DNA of 64,000 nucleotides from Gentiana macrophylla (taxonomy: Eukaryota; Streptophyta; Magnoliopsida; Gentianales; Gentianaceae): contig CM047805.1 in assembly GCA_026214975.1 (NCBI GenBank), positions 64,712,170 to 64,776,169 of the forward strand, given 5' to 3'. Shown here piece by piece: positions 45,001 through 56,213 of this stretch (within the stretch, counting starts at the first letter, position 1; each line of letters begins with the position of its first letter). The notes under the pieces are model-generated. The model ran no database searches. It was not told the DNA's origin and saw only the letters and a program-made list of their open reading frames with translations. The translations under genes were made by a program, and so were the position numbers.

Positions 45001-47567
45001 TTCGGATTCGTTGGAACGAACGTATTCATTTTCAATAGGATAATTTGTTTGTCTTATTGACGATGAATATAAGATTCGTAGCACGAACCCAAGACTCGGA
45101 CTTTTGTTTGATAAAGTCAGAACCACTAAGAAATGCTGAATATGTATATGTAACACATCTTAAACAATATAAACGCAAATGGTTTCCGTATTAGATAAAC
45201 ACTTCTTTATACAATATTAATTAGTGCATATTCCCTAACGACAAGATCTGCAGACTGACTTAGGGTGATTCCTATCTCCCAGTCAAATGAACCCTGTCTC
45301 AAAGGAACAATGCCCAAGTTTCCTTTCAATCAGGAAAGGGTAATAGATTTAAAGAAGTTACATAGCTTGTTCATAACAACCTTCGGGGTCATATGAAAGG
45401 TACAAGCTAGTGGGAGCTTTTGAAGTAGTGACATCTTGTCTGACAACTATTCAAGACTCTGGTAAGTTTATCCAAAATATCTGGAGGAAATCTCAGATCT
45501 CAACAGAGATAGAGTATTCCATACTCAGAAATAGGTTATTGCGTAGTCTTGGGGATCGATGCTTGGCACGCCTCCCAGGTGAAATTTTTTTCACTAAGGG
45601 ATACACCATAAATTTGCCTTATATAGTTATTGATGTGCTACGATATATTCTTTGAACTCATTTAAGATATTGGTTGCAAAATAATCATTTACGTTGTAAT
45701 GAAAAACTGAGAAGTCTACCTAAAAGATGACTACACATTTGTGGATAATGAGTGAATTCGGTTCACCCCACTTCCGTAAATATAGACATTTAGCATTTAG
45801 TGCTTGAAGGTAGGACTGGAAATTTTGTGTACACGTTCAGAGCGTGAAATATCTTAATACATTGAGTAAAGGTTGATTATAAAACTCGAAAAATCAGAGA
45901 ATGACGGTTATACTGTCAAACTCGGTCTGATGGAGTCTATAAATCACAGCTTTGGATCTTGAAGTGTTACTAACTGATTTTTTCAGTCCATATCCAACAC
46001 CGGCAGTTGGTGATAACACTAATAAAAACTACTAAACTAGATCAGTACATCAATCCACCCCGAACGCAGTGGGTGTACGGTTTGTCCATTACCCATTGCA
46101 GGACCCTACGGTCTATAGGGTAGATTGATGACCTATAGTCCTTCGTGGGCTGTATAGGATCCTGATCATAGAGGTTGGTTTAAAAGTCATAACCCTGTGA
46201 ATGGAGTTTGATACTCCAGTTCTGTTGAAACTCTTGTAGAACCATCTGAGTATCTCAGGCCCAGTGGGAGTAATTGAAACTACACGGAGAAGAGTCGAAT
46301 GAATAGGAAAGTTCAACTTTCAACGCAAAGCTGAGTAATTTAGGGGTGATTCCCTAAAAGGTAGAGAGTTAACTAGACCGTGATCTCTCTTACCACTCAG
46401 TCTTGCTTGATTTCGTCAGAAAGCGGGAAATATGGGTGATTCCCTAAGACTTCCTTGCCGAACGACGGAATCTGAACACATTCAGAACATAAGGGTTTTA
46501 GCTAAGAACAAATGACAGATTCGTTACAAAGCAGAAAATAGGGATGATTCCCTAAGACCTTTTTTGCAAGACTAACGGTATCTTAATTTATTCAGAAAGA
46601 ACCTTTGTCAGGATGCCTGCCATAGCTTATATCCTCTGGGGATTAAAGCAAACCTCTATGTCATTTCAAAGTCATATATTTTAATGTGTGGACTTGACCA
46701 GAATGTTGATAAGTCTTTCGTAGACTGGGCATCAATATTAGTAAAGTAGTATGTAGATTAGTGTTTGTGAATGGTAACACTGAAACTGTTGGAAGCAACA
46801 TGGGTGTGTTATCTGAAGTCAGAGGCTAACATGCCATCGGGCTATTTTCTAAAAGAATTTGGCTGACTCGAATTCTCGAAAATCAGCAATTGTCAATCCC
46901 ATTCATCCATTCACCTGGTTAAGATGTTCTTGCATATAGGAATGCAACATTCAACGATATAGTCTAACCTACCTCTCAGGAATGCTTGTCTAAACCTGCG
47001 GATGAATACTAAATGGGATGTTTAGTGAATCCTCAACTCTCTTCGGGGGAATTAGGAATAATATGCTAGTATATTCATGGGCAAACTAGAATATAAGTGA
47101 TAACACTGATTCTGGCTTTAGGTCAGATTGAGGATGATGGTCAAATTGATCTCGGTCTCAGTGTTTACTCATGTGATAAAGTATTATCAAGTACCACTGC
47201 ATTGTGAAAACATTGGAGAGGTAGCTCTTAAGGATTTTGCAATCACTAGAGGTCATAAGCATATTGAAATCGTATCATCGGATTAGATGGAAAGTCGACG
47301 TTTCGATCCTAAAGATTGACTCAAGCCGCCAACCTACCTGATCAGTGTACCAAGTCACATGGTATTCGGATTCTAAGTACGCGCCGGGTCACTGACCTAC
47401 CCTGCGGCGGCACACTCCGGTTGTGCTTGGAAGGATGAATTACTAAGATGCGCTTGGAGGGTACAGATTTTGGGGATATGTCTCACTTGTTTTGAGCAAG
47501 TGGGAGAATGTTGAAGATATAGATATAAAAGGGTGTGCTCTAAAACAATTAATCCACTAGCCTTTCG
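42069..47567 (+). other. non-coding interior of the plus copia-like element
   Basis: No coding frame with a recognisable domain. It shares ordered blocks with the minus copy: CACGTGAGAGAAGGTGACG near 43472; ACCCTACGGCGGCA-type motifs at 43598, 43804 and 47394; GGGTGATTCC at 45263, 46344 and 46434 and the variant GGGATGATTCC at 46541; and many AGTGGGAG. A four-copy repeat lies at 44201-44620. Confidence 0.75.
44201..44620 (+). repeat. four-copy tandem repeat in the coding-free element
   Basis: Units begin near 44201, 44341, 44431 and 44523. Each contains GTTGCTA-TTAGAC-GTATTTGGAAC followed by ATAAACTAGTGGGAGC. The minus copy of the family has a single unit at about 15922-15957. Confidence 0.88.
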
Positions 47568-47580
47568 TGCAAGTGGAGAT
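47568..47580 (+). other. polypurine tract of the plus copia-like element
   Basis: GTGCAAGTGGAGAT precedes TGTTAGGTG; the minus copy has AAGTGGGAGATTG. Confidence 0.75.
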
Positions 47581-49740
47581 TGTTAGGTGTAGTGTCCGAA
47601 AGACAATTATCTAATTGTTTTAGGACAGAATTAATAATTCATCTTATTATATGCATATATGCTTATAATTAAGACACTACTGAAAACCCTAAGTACCTCG
47701 TGTATGTAATCACATAACTCAGTGTGTGGCTATACACAAAAGGATTGAGTTAGTGAGATGTACTTAAAATTAACTTAGTCCGTAGTATTTATTAATCTGA
47801 GTACGGGTCTCAACATTAATTTGCTAATAATGCGCCCAGAACACTTTAGGTGTGACAGTCTTAACCGGACTGTTGGTAATAGGGTACCTAGTGGAGCATT
47901 TATATATGATGATAATCATATAGGGCTGGACCGATTTGATTTGAGTTCTCGATATAATTCTGTGATCGAGAAGTCTTATCGAATCACAAGATGATCATAT
48001 ATGGATTAATCTCAATCCCGAGGTGATCACTGCACAACCGCTTAGACTAGGGTAGGGTTTGATGTGTTAGTAAGGATCACTTCGTAGTATGTGGTCCGAC
48101 ACTTCTCGTTGGCTCTATTCTGGAATGAGTGAGTAGTGTAGTGCTATCACAGATATGGAATCCATTCCTTCCTTCGGGATGTGATGATGGTAGATTTCTT
48201 ATTTGTTAATCCTAGAAAATGATCGATGGCGCTGATTCATATTATATTAGTTATGAACTAATTGATCACTAGGGGTTGAGGTAAATAAGGATAAGATGTT
48301 TCGAGAAGGGTTTACGAAGATATCCCGAATCGAAATGAACAGTCTATGGAGGATTTATCCGTATGTAATGATTATATCAGTGGACGCTTAACAACTCATA
48401 GTTGAGTATAAGTTATCTATGTTCGGCAGAGTTCAGTTTCGGGTTTATGGTGGTGTAATCCCGGAATTAATAGGTTGGATATAATTGTTCGGTCTGACGA
48501 ATAATTTTATTCGATTTATTGTAGCTACTGAATATGGGTCCATGGTCCCCGACGTGGCTCCTAATATAGCATATATGTTTTCTCGTCGTTTCACCTCAAT
48601 TAATATTAAATAGTTGGATTGGACTATTTAATTGATATGTTGATTAATTGTTTAGTTGGACTAGATAATTAAATACATGGAAAAGAAATTTTTTTTGTGG
48701 ACTCGACCCATTGTGTGTAAAAATGCGTGTAGCCCTTAATACCTAGGGTTTGGCCGCATTTTATAAGTATTAATTAATTATTGGGAATTAGTTTTCTTGG
48801 ATAATTATGTAATATATGATTTAATTATTTATTTGTTAAATGATAAATCATGGAATATTGGATAATATATTTAGGTGGGTTCTATTTGGACCCCCCTTTT
48901 TACTACTTGCACCACATTAATGAATATTTTTCGGGTGAAAAAAACGTCACTCACATCGGTGTTTCTTTAGTGGCATACCAACGCGTCGTCACCGACGTTG
49001 GTATGCCACTGTAAACCAATAAAAAAGTCAATGATCGACGTTCTAAGATTTAACATTTTTTTATATAGGAGCGTCCAACATTGGTGTTCCTTGTGGAACA
49101 CCAACGCCATTGTGATCGACGTTGGTGTTCCACAAGGAACACTTGATGTGTTCGACTTCCCTATATAAAAAATCATGTGGTGCCCAAGTAATTTTTTGTG
49201 GTATGTAGTAGTAAATGGAGTGCAAGTAGTAAATAGGGGTCCAAATAGAACCCCCTATATTTATTTATCCTAATTTGTTTGGGATATATATTATATTTGT
49301 CTTTTATTTAAATTAAGGATTAATCTAATAATTATCTCTTAATTATTAAATCATTGAGGACAATGATTTCTCTCCTATATAAAGAGAGTTCTCCCAAGCC
49401 TTTTCATAACACAGAATTTCGGTTTTGAGGAAGTATTAAGGTTTAGAATTTTCGGCTTTAAATACTATGTGTTCGAGTTTTAGAAAACTTCGGGTTTTCT
49501 AAGGTGGTGCTTGGAGACACACGTTGGAAGAATTTGGCTTCTCAACTAGGATCACAACTAGCTTGGATTGACCTTTTGTTCTTGGCGTTTTTGCACCATA
49601 AACAAAGGTTGGTAATCTAAACCCCTCGTAGGTTTAGATCTATTATATTTATGTATTTTGGTTGACTATATTTAGATCTTGTACTTTCCGCTGCGTAATC
49701 GGGTGGATCTATTATCTATCCGGCGATATTACATCCTACA
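47581..49740 (+). repeat. 3' LTR of the plus copia-like element
   Basis: It is 2160 bp including a 382-bp MITE and its duplicated target; about 1770 bp without them. Ends TGTTAGGTG and ATCCTACA. The TATA box is at 49376-49386. Confidence 0.9.
48874..49255. mobile_element. 382-bp hAT-type MITE with two strong hairpins
   Basis: Inverted ends GGTGGGTTCTATTTGGACCC and GGGTCCAAATAGAACCCCC, perfect 8-bp duplications TATATTTA (48866-48873 and 49256-49263). The other LTR of the host element shows the empty site, confirming both borders. Inside are hairpin 1 (about 48970-49013, arms AGTGGCATACCAACG) and hairpin 2 (about 49080-49142, arms GTGTTCCTTGTGGAACACC and inverse). Confidence 0.95.
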
Positions 49741-50091
49741 TATAGGTCATGGAGTTCTACTTACCATTGTTAATTTCATCTACTGTATGTGAAAGTTCTC
49801 CTTACTCTTTTTTTTTTTTAAATTTAAATATGGTTTTTTTCTTATAGAAAGAAGCATCTTAACATTTTACTAATGTTCAATACCGGAGAATGGTTGTGCT
49901 CATGTTGTGGGGAGAGAATTATTTCTAGAGTACCAAATTCATTTCTACAGTATACCTCTTTTGTATGCTTACTTTTATTCATGTTCATTATCAAAGGCTT
50001 CTTCTTTGATATTGAATGAAATGCTTCCATTTATTCATTTTTGAATTCTGCATTTGTTTTCATATTGTTTCTCATTTTAGCTTTTCCAATT
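49741..50091. other. intergenic, no gene seen
   Basis: AT-rich host sequence to the right of block 2 with poly(T) runs; frames in it do not look like protein. Confidence 0.5.
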
Positions 50092-50268
50092 GAGTAATGA
50101 TAAAGACACAACGGTTGTCTTGCGCTTGTAACGAATGACACAACGGTGATCTCCACCGTTAATCATAATGAGTTAAATTGATAATGATATAAATCTAACA
50201 CGATCAACGGTAGAGATCACCGTTGTGTCACTCGTTGTGGCATAACCGTTGTGTCTTTATCATTACTC
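50092..50268. mobile_element. 177-bp Mutator-like MITE
   Basis: Near-perfect inverted ends GAGTAATGATAAAGACACAA and its complement, and perfect 9-bp duplications TTTCCAATT (50083-50091 and 50269-50277), the target length of Mutator-like elements. Confidence 0.92.
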
Positions 50269-50277
50269 TTTCCAATT

Positions 50278-51237
50278 CCCACGCTTAGAGTGATTGGGGT
50301 CGAATGCCTCCAATAAATAGCGTATGCATTTATATATTGGGTCGTTTGTTGCTTATATGGTTGAATATGTAAATTATACGGTGCCATATCCCTAAAATAA
50401 ATATAAAAAGTGGAATTTTTCCTTAAATACCTCTACAGCAGAAGCATCATCCCTATCCTTATTTTTTGGTCAATGAACAGTGTATCCCTATTTGTAGAGC
50501 ATTATCCCTATTTTAAAATACTATCTCTATTTTGATGGTTAAAGATAGGAATATGGATGTTGTGGACTGTTCTGAATTGAGATGATGTAACATATGGATA
50601 TGTATTATTTTATATTATTTTAGGGATAAAAAATAGAGTTTCTGGTGTGAATGCTCTAACAGCGTGTTTGAATTGCTTCAAGAAAACAAAAGGAAACATT
50701 GCTTTATTAAAAGTAATTACTATTTTCTTTTAAGGATCGTTTTTTATAAATTGTTATACTATTACAATTACTTTTCATTCTCTTAACTACGACAGAAGTC
50801 TGCACTTTTATATTTGATTGTAAATATTTCATTAATGCCATCTTTTTTTTTTGGTTATTTTTATTTCACTTACATAGCTCTTTAATTACTACAATATTTA
50901 CAAATTTCTACATACACGTATATCATTGTAAATATTTCATTCATTACAGTTTTTTATATTTTGGTTTCACTTAAATAGCTCTTCAATTACTACAGATTTC
51001 ATAAATTTTTACATACACAACTCGACTTTTTAAAAAGTTTACGTTCTCCATGCATCGCACGGTTTTCCTACTAGTATGATTATAGTTTTTTTGCTTTTAT
51101 AAGGTATCATCAGACAATTGTCTGATCGAGAATAATCCTCCGAGCCTTCTTTAATGGTGATTTAAAGTCAGAGACCCATAATACACCTTAAGCAATACTT
51201 TTTCAATGACGTACTTATTCTAATTATCGGTTTTCTA
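50278..51237. other. intergenic; likely part of a Helitron-type element
   Basis: No gene. Two related segments with TAAATATTTCATT and TACATACAC occur near 50822-50930 and 50932-51020. The Helitron-like 3' end listed next implies that an unknown part of this stretch belongs to that element. Confidence 0.4.
51048..51074 (+). mobile_element. Helitron-like 3' end
   Basis: CCATGCATCGCACGG can form a short stem and is followed after eight bases by CTAG at 51071-51074 with host T next, the layout of plant Helitron 3' ends. The 5' end (starting TC) was not located. Confidence 0.45.

Positions 51238-51238
<1 letters not shown>

Positions 51239-51282
<44 letters not shown>
51239..51282. repeat. (AT)n microsatellite
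   Basis: A continuous AT dinucleotide run of about 44 bp. Confidence 0.95.
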
Positions 51283-51285
<3 letters not shown>

Positions 51286-51447
51286 TAACTTAGAGATACT
51301 TATTATATGCGAATGTTAGGACGACCAAACTTGTCGTCTTCCGTTTTTTTTTTTCCCACTTTGATACGTGAAACGACGTCGTTTCACGTGTTAATTGATT
51401 TGCTCTCCACCACCGCCTCTCTTTACCAGTACCGCCCACCAGCTCCA

Positions 51448-51680
51448 ATGTCGAGCTTCCACCACCGCCCCAATTTGGATACCTATCAATATATCTCTCC
51501 TCGCTGCTTCAATTCCCACTTTCGGTTCTGCAGGTCGGTGGACGCTCCACCACCTTCGTTTACGCTGCAGCTTCTCTACAAGGCTATGACGACGATGATA
51601 ATCGAATTCAATTGAGATGTTCAGATTCGTATATTGGCTGGGCAGACCTAGATCCACTAACATTCAGGGTTCGTGTTCTT
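51448..51680 (+). pseudogene. possible first exon of a plastid-targeted protein, frameshifted
   Basis: The ATG at 51448 opens a frame rich in Ser, Arg and Phe (SSFHHRPNLDTY...HFRFCRS), typical of a transit peptide. From about 51536 the protein-like frame continues one base over: TTFVYAAASLQGYDDDDNRI, SYIGWADLDPLTFRV. VYAAAS resembles a transit-peptide cleavage region. A single-base error or mutation around 51530 would explain the shift. The exon's 3' end is uncertain because a PELOTA-like segment follows directly. It may be the first exon of the gene whose other exons are at 52315-54201; this is inference from position and strand. Confidence 0.4.
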
Positions 51681-51741
51681 TCTCTGCAGCCATGGTCATT
51701 TTCGTTTCCACCGTCGCCGTAGCTCCGGTGAGAGAGGGAAA

Positions 51742-52142
51742 GACCTCGTACCACGTGGTCCGGGGAGCGTCAAGGTATCTTTACATAGCTTTGTGCTTCT
51801 CAATTTCATTTACTCATCATCTGTATTTAGTAATTGATTGACAAGAGATGGTTGTATTAGTTATCTGTGTTAATTCTTTCAATATTAGATTGTTCCCGAC
51901 GATACAGATGATTTATGGGTTTTGTATAACTTGATTGCTGAAGGGGACTCTGTATTAGCAGTTACTGTTAGGTATTCATTTTTCTTCTAAATTATCTTTC
52001 TTTCTTTGTAATATATGGTTTTTTTAAAACAACGGAAGATTTTGTTTGAATTTGGTTTCTTTGCAGAAAAGTTTTGAGGGAAGCTGCATCAGGAGGTAGA
52101 GATGCAGAAAGGGTAAAACTTAAACTGGAAATCAAGGTTGAG
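51742..52142 (+). pseudogene. PEL: PELOTA N-terminal fragment, three exons
   Basis: Three exons with GT-AG introns and matching phases: about 51742-51774 (LVPRGPGSVK), 51889-51971 ([25 protein letters not shown]) and 52067-52142 (KVLREAASGGRDAERVKLKL, EIKVE). They match the N-terminal domain of PELOTA (Dom34), the ribosome-rescue factor related to eRF1. The usual start codon is missing: the frame has no ATG between the nearest upstream stop (about 51655) and the exon. The rest of PELOTA is absent; after exon 3 the next exon belongs to an unrelated protein in the same phase. It is a truncated copy, by duplication or capture, and might be spliced into the neighbouring gene. Confidence 0.75.
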
Positions 52143-52314
52143 GTAAGTCGAGTTTCGTGAATTAATGAGTTCATCCCTTGTGGTTGCGGATGATGTTATC
52201 GACACAAGTGAGGCATCTCGAACACGGATCGTTCTTTTTTTAGAATAATTTATTCAATTTCTGTTGTCTGTCGTGTTTAAAGATCATGAAAAGTTGTGTT
52301 TTAACATATTTCAG

Positions 52315-54201
52315 ATCAATCTTGAGTATGGAGGAATAAAGGGGATAACGATTCAGACTTCGAAAGCTCAAGCGCACCAGCCTTCTTCGACGTCCAATGT
52401 ACTTGCTCTTCCAGGTATTCAGCTTTCATTCTCGGCAAACTGTAGACTATTTTGTGGTGAAATTTGTGTTTGAATGCTTGTTTATTTATTAGTCCTTGTG
52501 GACTTTTTGTAGCTTTGCCTGGCCGCTTGATTAAATTTCATGGATGAAACATCTCTCATAAGATAACATGTTCTACGTGCCTTGGAACGCACCTTGAGAT
52601 CCTTCTTGTTTTTCATGTGTTTCAATTTTCTTACAGCTAGGTGCATTAGCAATTGAAATAGTTGGGTGTAGTTGATCTGTTTACATGTTTGAAGATTTTC
52701 CGCTTTTCCACTTTTCCGCTTTTACTTCTACTGTTTTGTCTGGACAATACAAAGAATGGTTTTCTTTGTAGGGTATTGGTGGTTTATTTTGAGCTGAACA
52801 ATAAGCAATTTTCTTGGTTATTTTTATCAGATTTATGTGACACCTCCTGATACAGATGTGTATGCTATCCCAAAGGTGCTTGCTTCAATGCCTCAAAAGG
52901 TCTTCTTATCTTTCTCTGCCTCCTTTTAATACAAATTTACACACTACAAAACTGGTTTAAGCTAATCTTACTGTTCATTCTACTTAATTTTTTTTTTTGT
53001 AGTATATCCGATGTGCAGCGAGTGATTATGGTTGGTACAATGTGACTGAGCCACCTATCGACGCACCTCGGGACCCGTTGTATTAATCTGAGAAGGATAT
53101 CTTGAAGGTGTGGCTCTGGTACTTGTTCCTTGCATTTTTGCTGTTTGTTTCCGTGTCATATTGCTTTGAAAATTTGATGTGTTTGTGAATTGCACATCCA
53201 GGTACTTTTATGTATTTTAGGTTACTATTAGTTCGGTTCACATGTAGAGCTTTCTGTGTAGGTGCATTCTTTAGGAACTCGGATCCCTTGCAGGGAGCTG
53301 GTGCAATGCATCATGTTGTGATGGTATATATCGTGAAAACAACATCGTGTTGATGGATGGATTTCTCACATTATAAATGTGTAGTCGGATCACCATCACA
53401 ACACGGTGCACTACACCGCCTCATTGTAGAGGAGATCCAGGTTCCATTCTTTAGAGGGTACTTGTTTGGATCTCATAATATTCTGAGAAATGACTTGTTT
53501 TGCAGGTTTTCTTGACGAAGCATTATAAAAACCGCAGGGCAGATGATCCCGAATTTATGCTAGATTTTGAGGAAATTTATGTTATTGATTCCAAAACAAA
53601 GTCAATTACCAGAGCAAAAGTTGTGGTAGGTGAATGGAAGTTTGATTCTTTCTTTTTTCTGAAGCTCCCTCTTTTAGTGTCCTATATATGTAATGTATTT
53701 GATGCAGAGGTTTCACGCAGTGTCATAAAGACCATGCATGAAGCTTGATTAACTGTCGTATTTTCGTACTGTAATCTAACTATTTCAAATCATTATTAAA
53801 ATTGTATAGATTCCACTTACAGCTGCACCATGTCATTATTGTCCGTTGTCCGTTGTCCGTTGTTGTTTTCTGGTAATTTTTCTTTTTTGGCTGTCTGTTT
53901 CCTTAGGTAACTGTACCAGAAGGAAAGAACAGAGACAGAAAGAAAGATTTGCTTGTCATCCGCGATAACGGAAACTCCTTCAAAATCGTTCCCTCGGTAA
54001 ATTTTTCCGAATGCAGCAGACCTGTTTTTTAATATTTTTTTTCATAGCTACCATGTGTTAAACTCTCCTGTAATAATTTTGTAGGATGAAAGAGAAGATC
54101 CAACAACTGTGATAGAGAGAGAAGAATGGGACAGAACTAGGGAAGACATGGAAAAGCATCTTAGTAAACTAAGGGATTTCAGTGTTCCAAATTGGTTCTA
54201 A
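52315..54201 (+). pseudogene. 3' exons of an unidentified gene, one in-frame stop
   Basis: Exons 52315-52398, 52831-52899, 53003-53107, 53506-53625, 53907-53996 and 54085-54201 all start and end in phase 0. They encode INLEYGGIKGITIQTSKAQ..., IYVTPPDTDVYAIPKVLASM..., YIRCAASDYGWYNVTEPP..., VFLTKHYKNRRADDPEFMLD..., VTVPEGKNRDRKKDLLVIRD... and a charged C-terminus ending SVPNWF. Exon 53003-53107 has TAA at 53084-53086 between DPLY and SEKDILK; one base change from a Lys codon would create it. I cannot name the family. If the exon at 51448 belongs to it, a plastid protein is likely. The donor at 52900 (GTCTTC) is weak. Otherwise the coding sequence looks well kept, so the stop may be recent, allelic or an error. 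Confidence 0.65.
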
Positions 54202-54441
54202 GATGATCATATTGGGACAGAGACTCCTATATATAACACATAAAAGCCCGGCTCGTTATCGTTTAAAACACGTAACATTCAAAAAGCGAGGCCACATCAT
54301 GCAAGATGGCGGTGCTTCCTGCTAGTATATATATATATATATATATAAAAGGTGATTAATGTCATTTACATATTAAACATAATCCCAACAAGATGAATTC
54401 TGCTAATGAAAAAGACACACAAAATTCGGCAAAATTAATTG
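54202..54441. other. 3' flank of the chimeric locus
   Basis: Probable 3' UTR and spacer with an (AT)n run near 54325-54346. It ends with AAAATTAATTG, one copy of the next element's target duplication. Confidence 0.5.
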
Positions 54442-56201
54442 AGAAATTATAGTTTCAGGTCACTGTAGTGTTCCGTATTTTTTTTTCAAGTAATGTCAGA
54501 TCTGACATTTTTTTTAGTTCCCACGTGAAAATTTCAACGGGCTGGGATAAAACCATGGAAATTTCCACGTGCTCGAAAGACGGCCCGTGAAATGCAATTT
54601 TGTTAGTTTTGGTCTCAGCTTGGGGAAATTTGTGTTAGCATGTGGAAATTTCAACGGGTTGAGACGAAAACCATTGAAATTCCCACGTCCTCATCCTTTT
54701 TTTTAACTACTTGATGGTGTTCAACAGTAACATCGAAAACCGGGTTTGGATCCATATACTGCTATAAGATTCATAAGAAGAAGTCACATTCTTGACTTGA
54801 TATTCATTACTACTGTCTTGAAATAGATCTGGCGGATGAACAAAATGGAGTTTCAATTCATAGTTAAGGACTTTTGGATTGTAGGAAGAAGGTAAAGGAG
54901 GAGCTTGACGATGTCGGATATCGTCTAGTCAATAATCCGGGCCTAATGAACTCTTGGAACGATTTATCAAGAACACAGAACAACAGGAATGGTGATTTAG
55001 GTTTATTTTAGACTGAGCCTGAGAGTTATTTCTCTCAAGTTGCCTACATATCCAATGTATGTAATTGGAATCAAGTCTTTCGTAGTTCCGTAGGGTTTGT
55101 TTATATAATGGGCGTCTCGCCCTATTTCTTGTCCTGAAAGCACCTAGGATTTACTTCCTAGCCCTTAAGGATTAACGCGTATAAATCCCTTTTATATAGG
55201 GATAATTATGGTGACCGACCCGGCCTGCGGTGGTCTAATAAAGAAGGGCAGGACAGACCTCCCACCTAGGGTTAGGCCTGTTCTTATTTACTGACACGGG
55301 GCCCCTTGGCCTTCACAATTATTACTCTTCTCTATCTCTATTTATTACACGGCCATTCTCTGAATGACACGTGGCAAGGTCTACTTTGATCATCGTCAGA
55401 GCTGAAGGCTCAACTACTAGATAGTAATGACAATGAGTGTTGATCATTGTACTGCAGTGACTTTTGGTTGTGATTCTTCTTATTTTTGATGATGACCATA
55501 ATTTTAGCTTCTTCATTGCTTTCTTCATCTTCATGGGTCTTTGAAGAAAAAAAAATGGAATTTGAGATCTGTAAATTGTGGATCCTTGGGATTTTTGATT
55601 GAAATGTGTAGATGTTATTGAAAAATGTTTTCTTGAATTTGAACAAGAACTTGATATTTGAATTGAAAACTTAATGATTCAAAACAATCCTTCATAACTT
55701 CTTCACAGACAAACGAAGAAGATGAAGAAATTCAAAACAGAAAAAAGGCGGGAACAATGTATTGGAAATATTACAATGAATGAGCTAAACTTAAACATAA
55801 TTGGAACTTCTTAGCTGGTTTCTACAGCAGTTAATCGTGTTTATATATAGTGAGGAGTTGCAGCTTGCTGTAACAAACTCAAGTGCAACTTCCTAACTAA
55901 CTTTTTCCTAAGTGTTCGACTTAAATCCCCAATGAACCCAAAATCTTGTTATTCAATCCTTCATATCTCAACATGGAAATTTCAAAGGTTTTGGTCTCAA
56001 CCCGTTGAAATTTCCACGTGCTAACACAAATTTTTCCAGGCTGAGACCAAAACTAACAAAATTGTATTTTCACGGGCTGTCTTTCGAGCACGTGGAAATT
56101 TCCACAGTTTTATCCTAACTGTTGAAATTTCCACGTAAAACCTAAAAAAATGTCAAATCATGGAAAAAAATACGGGACAGAGACCTGAAACTATAATTTC
56201 T
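54442..56201. mobile_element. 1.76-kb Mutator-like element with about 270-bp inverted ends
   Basis: 54442-54705 is the inverse of about 55970-56201: AGAAATTATAGTTTCAGGTC at the left and GACCTGAAACTATAATTTCT at the right, with GGAAATTTCCACGTGCTCGA inside both arms. Flanks AAAATTAATTG and AAAATTAAATTG (with one extra A) look like a 9-11-bp duplication. Long inverted ends with this target size fit Mutator-like elements. There is no transposase; the interior carries a small minus-strand ORF, so a gene-capturing (Pack-MULE) element is possible. Confidence 0.8.
55322..55534 (-). CDS. small basic protein ORF inside the Mutator-like element
   Basis: It is 70 codons: a lysine-rich start (MKMKKAMKKLKLWSSSKIRR), a His/Cys patch (MINTHCHYYLVVEPSA) and a charged end. 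It starts at an ATG after a T- and C-rich leader and is intact. I do not recognise the family. Sequence outside the inverted arms that is codon-like and unrelated to transposase suggests a captured host gene piece, but chance cannot be excluded at this length. Confidence 0.4.
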   Translation of the reverse strand: MKMKKAMKKLKLWSSSKIRRITTKSHCSTMINTHCHYYLVVEPSALTMIKVDLATCHSENGRVINRDREE

Positions 56202-56213
56202 AAAATTAAATTG

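Larger units (their letters stand above)
40815..49740 (+). mobile_element. coding-free copia-like LTR element (LARD type), plus copy
   Basis: A relative of the element at 11122-20085, on the plus strand. The 5' LTR is truncated at its left side; the 3' LTR is complete (TGTTAGGTGTAG...CATCCTACA) apart from an inserted MITE. An initiator-Met-like primer site and the purine-rich GTGCAAGTGGAGAT flank the interior. The 5.5-kb interior has no gag or pol. No target duplication can be checked because the left end is lost. Confidence 0.88.
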
